Below are positions 51,633 through 63,326 of a stretch of 64,000 nucleotides of DNA, piece by piece. The notes under the pieces are model-generated. The model saw nothing but the letters and a program-made list of their open reading frames with translations. It did not search any database and had not been told where the DNA came from. The position numbers and the translations under genes are program-made. This DNA is from Todiramphus chloris collaris (taxonomy: Eukaryota > Chordata > Aves > Coraciiformes > Alcedinidae), in NCBI GenBank assembly GCA_025345505.1, contig JANVCC010000174.1:4064893-4128892 (forward strand), written 5' to 3'. The stretch's first letter is position 1. Each line of letters opens with the position of its first letter.

Positions 51633-54600
51633 GATGGTTTCGTGCTTCTTCTGCTTGCCCATAGCAGAGGAATCTCGACTAAAAGAAACAGAGAAGCAGC
51701 AGTCACCCTGGATGGGAAATACTGCTTTTGTTGAACAACTATTAAAGATTCGTAGAATTTTGGGCCTAGAAGAATGGCTATGAAGAAGTCAATGTCGAAG
51801 ATTTGGAGTTGAAGGCTTCATAGGATCAGGTCTATATAAAAAAGTCATTTTCTGTGACAGATGGACAAGCAGAAAAGTGAAATAAGAGTAATTGTTGAGA
51901 TCAGGATTGAAGAGCTGGTTGAGCTGGATAATCACTTTTTCTCAATACAAGTTTCCAGGTAGCACCATCAGCATCTTCTGCTAATCCAGCCTTACTAAAA
52001 CTGAGCTCAGGAAAAAGTTAGCAAGCCACGGTGAAGTCTCCGGTGGCCCAGGGGAATCCCAGAAGGTTTACCAATCTTTGTGAAATAGAAAAGGGGTTAG
52101 ATTGTTTGCATTTCCTCCATCGGTTTCAAAACGAAGTTTCTGGATCTGGGGTTTACCTGGGAAGCTGTTGCTGGTTTTGCTGTACCACGGCTTACTAGAA
52201 ATGCCTTGCTGGCTGCTCCTTAGGGAAACTGCAGACATCAGATGTCATCTGGCCTAATTTTTGTACTAAAAGCAAAAAAGGAAAGAAATGTTGAGACAGG
52301 AGAGAGAAATTATTTTCTTTCTTTTATGCTAGCCAAGAAGCTTTGAAAATGAATGATGACTTATGCCAGGGGCTATGTAGAGTGTTCTAGAAAATAATTT
52401 AAATTTGCCTTTATAAAATGAATTCATCAAAGGGTACTCTGTAGGAATTTTCTTGAAGCTGAGATAGTGTCTGAAATAAAACAGCCCAGGCCCTTTTCAC
52501 TACTTCTGATGTAGCTTTTGGATGTGATTCCATAGAAATTAAAGATTTCTGCACACGTGAGAAAACCTCAGTTCCCAATTGTTTAATATGAACTTCCTAT
52601 GCTGCCATGTGACAGAGACATTCCCTCTTGGCACAGCTTGCTTTTAGACTCGCCGGGAAGTTGCGCTCACGCTGCTGTCAGGGAGGTAAAATCAGCCTTG
52701 TGCACAACCAGGAGATCCCCTCTCGGGAGGAGACCAATCCTTGTAGGCTCATCAGGAGGAAGGGAGAGCAGGTCAGTGCCAGCGAGGGTTTTTTCACAGC
52801 TCCTTTTTCTGCTTGTGCACAGGAGGCTGCCTCCGGAGCGCTCTCGGCTGTGGTTTGTGACGATTCCCCGCGGGTCAGACTGGGGGGACACACTGGCAGC
52901 CAGCATGTGTGCTGTGAAGGCAAGAATAGAAAGCAAATACTTCCCGTAATCACACGTCCCAAAATGACAGGGTAAAATGAGTACTTATGCTTCCACCAAA
53001 GCAGTGAAAAATGGGAAGATGGAAAGTCTGGACTGCTGCCCAATGAAACCAAAATTGTAAAAAAGAAAAAAACAAATGCTGCATACACTGCCTAGAACTG
53101 ACACTGCAATGTGGTAGGTTTTTTCTCTTTTAAATATATACAGTAGACAAGCAGTAAATCTTCTTACAGCTCCGTAGAGCGGCATTATTTTTAGCTTTTT
53201 TTATTATCAAGACAACCCTTCCTAGCTTTCAATCTGTAGCAGAATATATTTATTTTTTTTAATCCATGTGAAAGTGCAGTCCTCATAAAGACCCCTAATG
53301 CCTTATTAATCATTTCTGGACCGCGTCACAAAGAGGCTTTAGGGAGGCAGTGTTCTCTCCATCAGTTGATGTGCTTGTGAAGGCTTAAAGGACGCTGACA
53401 AAGGGCCCCTTTCCCCACGCTGAAGATACCTCTCGGTTCGCATTTTCCAGTTTAATTTTAACCAGAAATCTGGAAGAAGTGTTAAGACAAACGAGAGAAG
53501 CGCAGAGCACGGTCCGTCCTCATGTGCCTCAGCCTGGTCCTCCATAGGCTCAGGCCCGTGGTTCGTATCCACCACACGAGGAATTCCAAGTGCAGCTCCC
53601 AAGGCCAGGAGTTGTGGTCTCATTAACCTCCAGAAGTAGCTTTGGATACTTGTCACTGGTAAAGGTCCATTTCTTCTTACAAGACTGTGCAGTGTAGCAG
53701 TCCTCGTGCCAGCCGGAGCCTGAACCAGTCGCAGGGCTCTGAAGAAAAACCTGCCCGGGGTGCTACTAAAGGAGGTGTTACCACACAGTGCCATGAGGTC
53801 CCTCTGCTTAAAATAAGCTTTTGTATCCTTTTCTTCAGAGCAAATGTAGAAGCTAAACCTCTTAGCACCCTTCAAACACGAGTAAGTAATATTACCCATT
53901 TTATTTCTACAGGTCAGCCGGGTTTGAGTAACTGGTCCTTGGTCACACAAGTGAGCAAGCACAGCCATTCAGAATAGGACCTGAAAGTTCTGTCTTTCAG
54001 TTCCCAGTCGTATGGCTCAAAGCAGTCCTCGTGGAGTAGGAACAGAACTTAGATACCCTGATTTCTCAGCATGTGCAGATCTTTTCTGGAGGCTTTCCTG
54101 GGCTCTCCACCATTACTAGCAGCAGGAGATAAAGAGATTGGGGTAGTTGTTTAGATCTGCCTTTCACCAGTGGGTAAGAATAGCCATCAGTGCCTGTAGA
54201 AAGATGCTTTCAGACCTTCTTACGCCAGCTTCTTATACTATTGTATTGAATGTTTGTGTTGGTAATGAGGGTAATATTCTCTACAACTTTTTGTTCCCTT
54301 GCTGTGCTTCGACTCCCAAAGTTTCGCTTTTTGCAGTGCCTTTCCTGCCTTCCTGAAGTATTAAAAGCTTTCTCCCAGAAATGGCTAACAGCCAAGCTGC
54401 CAAGGCAAGTGAGCACTGGCAGCATCCTCATAGGCTTGGGATGCCATAACTGAATGCAGTGCAGTTGCCTGGAAAGGTAGTTTCAATCCATCTTTTTCAC
54501 TCTGTATAGGTTTTTATTGGCTGTTGGCTAAGTTTATTCTTAAGAGCCAAGCTAGTGTTGGTGAAATAAGCTTGGCAAAACTGGAGAAGAAGTAAAGCAT

Positions 54601-55069
54601 CTCAGTAGCATGACTTCTCTTGGCTTTCAATGTGTTTTTAGTCTGCTACAGCTTATGAGCTTTGGAAAATGCCATCCGTCCTGCCTAAATTCTGACATGG
54701 AGGAACACCTCCCAAGGGTGAGAGAGCTTGTTGATGAAGCTTGGCTTCTCCAGGGGTGTTACAAACGTGCTGAGTTATCCCAGTAAGATGGGTACATGCC
54801 CAGTCCATTCCTTGTGACCCAGCAAGGACCTCTGAGATGGGTCTGTATGAAGAAGCTAAGAACCGAACCTGGCGTGAAGTTACCAGAAGTGGTAACTTCT
54901 TCACTGCTCTGGGAAGTTTTGGTGTCCATAAACTGAAATAGGTGATAATCTTCAGACATTTTTTAAACTCTTTTACTGGTCTGTCTGTACTGTTAGAGAG
55001 TTTTATTCTTGACACATCTTTTGAAGTAGAACAGAATTAGCGTTAGTTTCCTAGGGGAGCGTAATGGAA

Positions 55070-55125
55070 ATTATTTGCTTAGGGTCTTACAGATCAATCA
55101 GTAGCAGAACTGGGAGTCACAAGTC
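55070..55125 (-). mobile_element. Probable MIR-like fragment, reverse orientation
   Basis: ttgcttagggtcttacagat and cagtagcagaactgggagtc resemble the reverse MIR series ttgcccaaggtcacacagct and agtggcagagctgggattc. Confidence 0.45.
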
Positions 55126-55461
55126 TTTTTCTCTGTGTGTGTTCCACCCGTGTCCTGTTCAAAAGCATCTTTCCCGTCCAGTTTACCTAAGGAGGAAAGT
55201 TTTATTGAGAATAGGTGCTAAGCCAGGCTGTCAGAATTTCCATGGCCTGTGGTGCAGATGTGGTCGTTGCCAGTCGGGTCTTGCCCCTTTCCCGCTCTCC
55301 GTGGGACACTTGGTGGTTTAGGTGTTTGCCCAAATTCCTGATTCCCTTGGAGCAAATGAGTACGTGTGAGCTGAGGTGGTCAGATGAGAGTTTCTAACAG
55401 GAAAAACACATTAAGTAACAACCAGGTAGTTTTTAGTGAAAGGCTCACTAAATTAGGGGAA

Positions 55462-55540
55462 GACCCTGCTTCCCCAGTATGAGTTACTGGGAGGACCCTG
55501 CTTCCCCAGTATGAGTTACTGGGAGGACCCTGCTCCCCCA
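55462..55540 (+). repeat. Tandem repeat, 32-bp unit, about 2.5 copies
   Basis: Units starting gaccctgcttccccagtatg begin at 55462, 55494 and 55526. The first two are identical over 32 bp and the third diverges after about 11 bases, which implies a recent duplication. Confidence 0.93.
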
Positions 55541-56970
55541 AGGGACCCTCAGTGCCCCTCAGGGCCGGACCAGTTGAGTCTGTGCTGCTGCAGCACGGGC
55601 TGGGTTGCAGCTTTAGCACGGAGTCCCAGCATGGGCGTTTGATGCCGGTGCTGAAATGTGCTCTCTCTCAGCTTTTTGTTCTCGGTGTATTTTTATCTCC
55701 TGGCGTCTGACACATTTTGAACCCAAGCAGTCTCTCTCTGGGGTTTCTCCTCGCTTATATCAGACCGGCGTCTGGTCTTGTGGTTTGTGCCCCTAATGAG
55801 AAAGCTGCTTAATTTTCACACCCGGCCGCGGTATCGGAGGAGATGGGAAGCTCCACCCTTCCTCCTGGTGTAACTGAACCCGGCTCTGTGCGTGCACCAG
55901 CAGCGGTAGCTGGGGCGAAGCGGCAGCGTGCGAGCTGGGGGCTACAGCCCCTGGCTTTTCTTTTGCCTGCTCTGGCGATACCGGGGTTCTGGCGGCAGCG
56001 TTTGCAGTGGAGATGTTTCTGATTTACACCCGAGTTGGGGATATGAAACAATTCGTCAGCCTCCCAGTATTTTCCCAGTTCATTTTTTTAAGAGACTGAG
56101 ATACAGATTTCTGTGTGTTGGGATAGCTTGGTAGCCTCTGGGGACGGGAACTCTTCCATTTCGAAAGGTGCCACATGGGATGCTGGGATTTCTGCTGGGA
56201 TGGCATCCACGTTTCCAATCCATCTTTAAGAGCAGCAGCCCGGGCCAGAGGGCAGGTTCCCAGTGCCTGTGCCGTCACCGCGCAGCAGAGGTGAGGTAGC
56301 TGGGGGGTCCCCAGAGCAGGGGAGCAGCAGCCCTGGGTGTGGAGAGCAGGGGAGCCCGGAGGCTGGGTTCTTTCGCTCCTGTCCTTCACCCCACGGAGCG
56401 GGAACACCTTCCCACCTGGCCCGGGAAGGGTTACACACACGGACAGAGCCGGGCCCTTACCCCCATAGCAGAGAGCTGTGTTTTCAATTAGGGTTTGAAA
56501 TTTTACGCCAAACCTAGACCTACTCATGGAGACGTCTTGTTGGCAGAGCACAGAGCAGAATCTGGAGCTTGGTCCGCTTTCCCGAAGGTGCTTTCCTAAG
56601 GCAAGGGAGGCCTCAAATATTTTCAGCTCCTTTCACCTCTTACCAAGGCAAGAGCAGCCCGTGTTCCGCTGCACGTGGGCCGGGCTCTGCAGCAAACCCT
56701 GGGTCGGCAAAGAGCACGCTGGCATTTGAAGGGCTTTCCCTTCCCGGGATCCGCAGGGATCCGTTCTGCGGGCGCGGGGCCGCAGGGAGGTCTGGCCCCG
56801 GGCAGACGTGTGCTGCCTGGGGGGTACCCGCAGTAGAAGGGCAGGGGTTGGGCCACCCGTGCTGTTAATGTGGGTCTGGGCTGCGGGTGGTGGGAGAGCA
56901 GCTGCCGTTTGACCGTCCCAGTTTGCGGGATGTGACCTGTACTGGTGCTCTGTCCTTAGCCTTAGCGCAT

Positions 56971-57270
56971 CCCTGGTGGGCAGTGCTCACATCAGCCCTG
57001 GTGGGCATTGTTCACATCATCCCTGGTGGGCAGTGCTCACATCATCCCTGGTGGGCAGTGCTCACATCAGCCCTGGTGGGCATTGTTCCCATCACCCCTG
57101 GTGGGCAGTGCTCACATCACCCCTGGTGGGCATTGTTCACATCATCCCTGGTGGGCAGTGCTCACATCAGCCCTGGTGGGCATTGTTCACATCAGCCCTG
57201 GTGGGCATTGTTCCCATCACCCCTGGTGGGCAGTGCTCACATCACCCCTGGTGGGCAGTGCTCACATCAC
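56971..57270 (+). repeat. Minisatellite, 12 copies of a 25-bp unit
   Basis: Units start every 25 bp at 56971, 56996, 57021 and so on to 57246, with no length variation. Every unit begins ccctggtggg. Two main variants alternate irregularly: A (cagtgctcac) and B (cattgttcac or cattgttccc). The last base of each unit varies among g, t and c. The order of variants is A B A A B' A B A B B' A A. This suggests repeated duplication of two- and three-unit blocks. The unit has no stop codon in any forward frame, so all three frames stay open across the array. Confidence 0.97.
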
Positions 57271-60200
57271 GGAGCCTCCTGGGGCCAGCCCTCTGCCCCT
57301 GCTGTGCCAGAGCAGGGAGGCAGGGAGAGGACAGGCACCAGGCAGAGTGTTGGGAGTAAGGTAGGGAAGGGAAAGGGTATTACCCAAGGAAAGGCTTTTT
57401 GGCAGAGCCTCAGGCAGCACTCCCAGATCCTCAGATGGGAGCATTTCCTCTGGGCTCCGTTGCCGTTCTGCGTTGTCGCAGGAAGCGTCGTGCAGGTACC
57501 GAGCTGACCCGGTTCTGCTGTGCTGGGGAAGCCTTCCCTTTCTGAGGAGGAGAGGGTCAGTAATTCTTTCTCCTGGTCTCATGGTTTGTTACTGTAATAC
57601 TTAACTGAGGTAGAAAATCTGATCTGACATGGCAAATGTGGCACTGGCTGGCTAGAGGCCAAATTGGGACGCTTAATTTCAGTTTGCCTTAAAATGGTTG
57701 ACAGCAAAGTTCACGTGCCCAAATTTCCCTTTGGAATGTACTTTGGAAATCTTTTTTTAGTGACTTTAGACCTCTTTCTGTATCTGGGTTTCCTCAGAAA
57801 TCAATTGCATCAGAAAACAACAGTCTAAAAGCTCAAGTGAATCTTTCGCATGGCGTTTCCGGGCCCGCTTTGTATCGTGAGGTTTCTTCCATCTGTAGAC
57901 TGGAGAGAACGAGTGCTAACAAATCACCGTGCCCAGAGCACAGCCCGTCTGGCAACGCGTTATTAAGTTGCCTGCAATGGAAGAAAAATGGAATAGGAAA
58001 CAAGGAAATATTTATTTCAGTCTTCTAGGGTTTGGGTTCAAGTTTTTCGTAAGTCATTTGTGAAGATGGCAGAGAAGTTACATCAGATTTTCAGTATTTC
58101 TTTTGCAACTTCGAGTGTTTCATTGTTTGGCAAAGAGATAAAATGAAGTAAAATCATCCATTTTTGTGCCAGTACCAAGGTTTGCTGGCTGCTGCGGCTG
58201 GGTTGGAAGTGTCGGAGTGGGGTATATTGTTGCCTGGAATCTGGCCTAGAGTGGGATGTAATCGGTGAGTCATGTGAAGGGAAGATTGTGTGTTCAGTAT
58301 CTTGTCTTCTTCCGCACCTAAGCATCTTCCTGTAGCTGTGAACGGGTTGGCTTGTGCCTCGTTCGGCACGGAAGGCTGCAGACACCCAGCGGGGCGCAGC
58401 ACGGGGACATCGCGGTCCTGCTGGGCGCAGCCTGGGCCATCTTGGGGCAGTTCGTGGCACAGCCACAGTGTTCCTGCCGAGGGGCACCACGGGGGTTGCA
58501 GGGGTGCCCAAGTGGATAGAGGTGCAGCAGAGCAAAAATGGAATCAGATGACCAGAGGTGGTTCATGAGTTGCAGAGATGAACTCCAGCAGCAACACATC
58601 AGTGGTGCCTCTGTTTTCGGTGGGAACCTACAGGGACTGTTACACTTTAGCTGCTTTTTTCCCTAGCAGCACCTCATGTTTTCAGATCAATACTGGCTCC
58701 TGGCAACAAAAGGTTAAGCATCATTTCCCATTTCACCGTGCTGTGCTCAGACCTTCTCGATCTCTGGTGCCAGCCTCGATGCAAAGGGGAAAGAGGGGGG
58801 ACAGTGGAGAAGCTGGGGATGAGCCATGATTTCTTTAAAGACGTGAATGAGCTCATTCCAGTGAAATCTCTCCCCTCGAACCTCTCCAACACCTGGCACT
58901 TGCTCTCCTTTTCCCAGAGCTGCTTGTTTTCTCGTGTGAGCTGTGGTGCTGGGGACCCTGTGGCAGAAGGGGCACCGGAGGGGTCCGGGGCCCAGGACGG
59001 CCGATGGGCGCCTGCCTGCACTGAATGCTCTGCGCCCGGCCGAGAGCGAAGGGTCGGGGGGAGGACCGGGTTTCCACGCTGAGTCTTGCCACCTGTTGCC
59101 TTTCTCATTCCAAGCCCCCTTCCTCCCCACCCTCCACCCCACGTTCCCCTCCCCACACAGCTCACCATCCCCAGTGGATAGGGTTGGGATCAGTAGTCAC
59201 TTGCCAAATACCTTTCTAATGCTGTCACTAATTCTGCACAGACAGCATCTCTGAAAGCAAACACAGACCTCTTCCAGAGCATTGTCCGGCGCTTTCCACC
59301 AGGAGCATCCAGAAATGCCTCCTCTCCTTGGCTTAGACGGAGGGACCGTGCCACAGCCCCTCCAGGGCTCAGCCCTCGGGAGCCTGAAGCCGTGCCCAAA
59401 GAATCCTCTCCATCTCCATTGAAGCTGGCATTTGGCACTGGCGTGGGCTAATTCTGTACTTGGGGTGACACATATACACACCCATGTCATTCTTCTTCAT
59501 CTGCTGCATATGGAAAGCTGCCCCGAGCTCCAGAGCGCCAGGGAATGTTTCACTAAAACCTCCAGACTGGGTTTGGTGGTGTGAGTGTAGCTGTGGAAGC
59601 GGCAGGAGCGGCTGTGCTGCCAGGTGAGCTGCCCGTAGCTGGAGAGCCATGGCACTGCCCTCCTCCCGCGAGGCCAGCAGCCTGTTCGGGGCGAGAGGCC
59701 CGCGTCCCCTCCTCACGGAGCCGTGCGAAGGGATGCTGCTGCTGCTCTGGCTGCAGGGCTGCTGCTTCTCCTGGCGCTCGGCTGGGAGAACGGAGGGGTG
59801 CATTTTAACAACACTGCTTTCTCTCCTCCGGTGCTCCTCGGATGGAGTCGTTCAGGTGGCGGTTTGCGGGAGCGTGCAGCCGCTGAGAAGCGGTCCCTGA
59901 GCCCTGTTTAAGGTGCCCTGAAGAGGACTGATTTTCAGAACACAGGACACTGGCAGATAAGCTCCTTCCTTTCCTGGTTTTGGAGCGTTTCGGGCTCTGA
60001 CAGCGTGGCTGTGCCCGGGTGTTTCACACACACCTGCATAAATGCTTGTTTGCCCGCAGACATCACCGTGAGGTGCAAGGATGAGAAGATGCCACGCGAA
60101 TACGAACGGTGATGAGTTACTGCAGGGTGGTTCTGCCCCCTTCCTTAGAACCAGGACGAATGGGAGTGTGGAAAGGTAGAGAGCTCAGAACTGCAAAAGG

Positions 60201-60993
60201 AAAGAAAAAGGAGTAGGAACTGAGGTGGAACGTTTCTCTTTATTATTTCTAGTGATGATGCAGCATCAGGTCCAGAACCTTCTCCCTCCCTGCCGATAGC
60301 CGTGTTTGTGCTGGCAAGGCTTCGAGATGGTGTCCCCAGTGCACCAGTTAAACCAGTAGTTACCAATTTTTTTGCAAGCCACACTGGGACTATAGGAATT
60401 TTATTCCTTCACAGTGTTGAAGGAAAGGGGTTTTGCTTGCCAAAGGGCTTTCTTATGCTTGAGGATAATTTATGGGCCAAGCTGAGCCACTTGTGGAAAA
60501 GGCAAAGCAGCTTCTTGGCAGCACCCCCAGAATCCACTGCAGCTGCGGGGTAGTGAAGTCATCAGCATAACAACCACTGCAAACAGAATAACAAAGTCTG
60601 TTCTGTTCTCGTTTAAAATAATCTTTCCAGTTCAGCAACCACATTAAACTTACCTTTCTGCATACAAAAATAATAAAAGGCTGATAGTTCCCTGCAACAT
60701 GGTGTGAATGTCTCACTTCTCTTCCTGCCTATCACTCCTGCACCGTCGCCACGTTATCAGAGCGTGTTCAATGAAGGAACGAAGCCACCTTATGTCATAG
60801 TTTGTGTCTGTCCTTTGTTTTTATTCCTTTGTTTGATTTAGGATAAAAAAAAGCAAACACACACCTCCCCGTCCCCCCCCAGCGCTTCTTTGTTTTAAAT
60901 ACAAAATTTTGCTTTTGCCTTATAACCTGTTTCTAAGCTGATTGCAAAATGAGTAATTCTGTCTTGGATTTTTCCTGCCTGTCTTTGTTTCAG

Positions 60994-61119
60994 GTCCCTA
61001 CAGATCCTCCTGCTTCCAAAAAGCCCAAAATAGATGACTCTGCTTCCCAATCTCCGGCTTCTACTGAGAAGGAAAAACAGTCCAGTTGGTTACGGTCCTT
61101 ATCCAGTTCATCTAATAAG
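60994..61119 (+). CDS. SKI: SKI proto-oncogene, internal coding exon 2
   Basis: SKI is a nuclear co-repressor that binds SMAD2/3 and SMAD4 and recruits NCoR/HDAC complexes to silence TGF-beta and BMP target genes. This 126-nt exon encodes 42 codons in phase 0/0. It follows a pyrimidine-rich acceptor ending TTTCAG at 60993 and ends AAG before gtgatt at 61120. The peptide starts [15 protein letters not shown], is rich in Ser, Pro and Lys, contains SSWLRSL and ends SSNK. This matches SKI just after the SAND-like Smad4-binding domain, around residues 320-365 of the human protein by memory. The length agrees exactly with the 42 codons expected there. The region is a flexible linker with a basic KKPK patch and no known catalytic function. 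The donor lacks the usual G at +5, so it looks weak. Exon 1, with the DHD and SAND-like domains, is not in the window. Confidence 0.95.
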
Positions 61120-61595
61120 GTGATTACTGAATAGTTTGTAATCAAAAGAGAGATTGAATTAGCATGTGGCATCACTCTGCTGAGACCAGGAGAGGAGAGA
61201 AGGAACCTGCCCGGGTTTTCCAAATCAATAACATTTCCATCCTTCTCCTAGTAAATGTTGAGTTGGAGTCTGCCCAGTTTCCTTGCCATCTTCCACTATT
61301 CACTGACCCTGATGGTGGCAATGAACTAAGCAATTCCATCACACCTTTGAGGTACCAGAATCCTGCAAGACTCAGGAGCCTTTTGTGGTCTCTGCAAAGA
61401 AAAATTGGCAAAGAAAACCCCTGTGGGGTTTGACGTTAGTGCCGTTCACCTCTGCCAGTGGAGCCTACTGAGTAGGTCCTGCCAGTGGGGCAGTAGTTCC
61501 AGAGGTAACAGGACGTGTACTGAAAAGCATCACGAGCCCTGGCTGTGATTTACGGTTTAAACGATTGTTTGTATTTACTCATTTTTCCTTCCCAG
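61120..61595 (+). other. SKI: SKI intron 2 (complete, 476 bp)
   Basis: The intron runs from gtgatt to a pyrimidine tract ending cccag. The start has A at +4 but T at +5 and +6, so it departs from gtragt. No repeat, embedded ORF of note or RNA gene was seen inside it. Confidence 0.92.
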
Positions 61596-61711
61596 AGCAT
61601 TGGCTGCGTCCACCCCCGCCAGCGTCTCTCGGCCTTCCGGCCCTGGTCCCCCGCGGTATCGGCAAACGAGAAGGAGCTCTCGACGCACCTCCCGGCGCTG
61701 ATCCGGGACAG
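61596..61711 (+). CDS. SKI: SKI proto-oncogene, internal coding exon 3
   Basis: This 116-nt exon follows the acceptor tract atttttccttcccag and ends ACAG before the strong donor gtgagc at 61712. It reads in phase 0 at the start and leaves two bases (AG), which the first base of the next exon completes as a serine codon. The peptide begins [17 protein letters not shown] and continues through [20 protein letters not shown]. This is a highly conserved SKI-family stretch that I recognise with little doubt; the related SKIL (SnoN) is more divergent here. No enzymatic motif is present. In SKI this segment lies in the central region between the Smad4-binding domain and the coiled coil. It is separated from exon 2 by only 476 bp. 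A CCCTG-repeat tract begins 9 bases inside the following intron. Confidence 0.97.
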
Positions 61712-63326
61712 GTGAGCAGCCCTGCCCTGCCCTGCCCTGCCCGGGGAAGGGCCGAGGTGCCCGGGGAGGTTTATCTGACTGCAGGTTGCTGGCTGTTCGT
61801 TCCCTGGCCCCGTTAGCTGGTTAATTCAGGCCCTGTCAGTCAGCCCACGAGCATCAGCTGAGGCAGCGCTTGCAGCTGCCGTGTTTTAGTTCAGGGGAGG
61901 GAAGCAAAGATAAGTGCTGATATTTTGTGGGCTCCTTACATAGGTTTTCTTAGTGCCATAAAAGCTGCTTCTCTGAACTCCTGATCATTTTGGGGTACAG
62001 TCATCGGAAGTTCTCGGGCTTCCCTGGTTAAGGGCAGATGGATTTACTGGCTGAGGGCAGGAGGTCGGGGTCCCACCAGGCAGCTGCCAGCTGGTGGGGG
62101 CAGCAGCTCTGTAAGGCTGGCAGCGCTGCGGGGAGACGAGGGACAGCCTGCCCCGTTCCCCAGTGACAGCCAGTGGTCCTCGGTGATGGCACAGCACGCT
62201 GGGCAGGAGAGCCTGCAGAGGAGTCCCTGGCTTGTAGGGCCCGTCAGAAAGATGATGATGTAGCCCAGATCCCACTCTCGGAGAAGAATGGAATTGAACT
62301 GGTACAAGGACGACTCAGTGCCCGTAGAGGTGGGACTGCTGGTGTCACAGGATGGGAAGGGTCAGGGCAGTTCTACAACCCTTTGCCAGACTGGAGCTCT
62401 TGGGTCTGAGAAGCCTTTGTGGCAGATTTCTGCGTGAGGGCAACGATTCCTTCGGAAAGTTGGACTGAAGTGGCCGGGTGGCTTTAGGGAGTGGTATGGA
62501 GAGCATATTCTGCTGTCCTTGTCAACAAGCTCCTTAGAAGCTGTGGGGACTTACTTAAAAGAAACCAAACAAGGAAAAGGGAAAAAAACCCTCCCAGGAT
62601 GTCCTGGCCTCTAAACAGACATTTAAACTGGGGAGAGAAGGGCTAAACTGGTGTAAGGGTATCCCTGTGAGAACTCTGGACAACTTAAGTCTTGGGGAAA
62701 AAAAACCTGCCTAAAACAGGTTCAGGAGAAATTGTAATGTGTAACTGAAGATACCTCGTGCAGCAGGTGCTGAACTGAAGTTGCAGAGATGGTCTTTGCT
62801 GTGTTTTCTGCAAAGTTCGATGTATTTGACGTGGCCATATTACTGCTCTTTCTTAGAGTTTCGTTGGGGTTTCTGTGTCCAAAAGATAGACAGGAATGTG
62901 CTTTGTGCCCTCGGTGGCCTTTCTGAAGGAAGAGCCATTTCCGAGTTTACAGAACGTTTGTGGATGGACAGAAGGAAAAGTGCAGTCAGGTGAAAGAGCA
63001 ACACGTGAAGAGCACGGGGAAATGGCCTTGTGATTTTTACTCTCGGGGAGATCTCATCTCTTTGGTGCTCTTAGAATATGTGGCACTCGAATATGATCCC
63101 TCTGGAACTGGCTGGGGAGCAGCTTTATAAATCACCTCCCTCTTTAAATGAGCGCAGAGCTCCAAGCAAACATGCGGGGAGATTCTTAGCTGGTGTCAAT
63201 CACCGGAATGTCGCTGCCATTCCGGGAAGTCTCGTGCACTCTCAGTGCAGCACGTGGCCCGGGAAGCGTTTGAAAGCCAAGAATGTGACTGTTTCCTCCT
63301 TCCTTTTGCCTCCCTCTCGGAAACAG
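61712..63326 (+). other. SKI: SKI intron 3 (complete, 1,615 bp)
   Basis: The intron is bounded by gtgagc and aaacag. A CCCTG pentamer tract lies directly behind the donor. The acceptor has a long pyrimidine run (tttcctccttccttttgcctccctctc), but the purines ggaaa interrupt it next to the AG, so the acceptor looks only moderate. The rest is unremarkable mixed sequence with short open frames typical of chance. Confidence 0.92.
61720..61742 (+). repeat. CCCTG pentamer microsatellite next to the exon 3 donor
   Basis: About four and a half copies of CCCTG begin 9 bases after the intron 3 start. Expansion or contraction would alter the sequence immediately behind the splice donor, though not the donor itself. 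Confidence 0.85.

Larger units (their letters stand above)
49882..60993 (+). other. SKI: SKI intron 1, 3' segment up to exon 2
   Basis: The segment is non-coding by inspection and ends in the exon 2 acceptor (ttcctgcctgtctttgtttcag). It contains two minisatellites (55462-55540, 56971-57270), two MIR-like fragments, and GC-rich patches around 50300-51130, 55800-55990, 56740-56830, 58360-58480 and 59580-59720. A 209-codon minus-strand frame at 53339-53968 is the longest here. It shows no domain that I recognise and no splice context. Confidence 0.7.

Noticed and set aside
53339-53968. 209-codon open frame on the minus strand
   Set aside because: No recognisable domain, no splice or promoter context, and one frame of this length is within chance for both strands of 64 kb. 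A protein search with a strong hit would reverse this.
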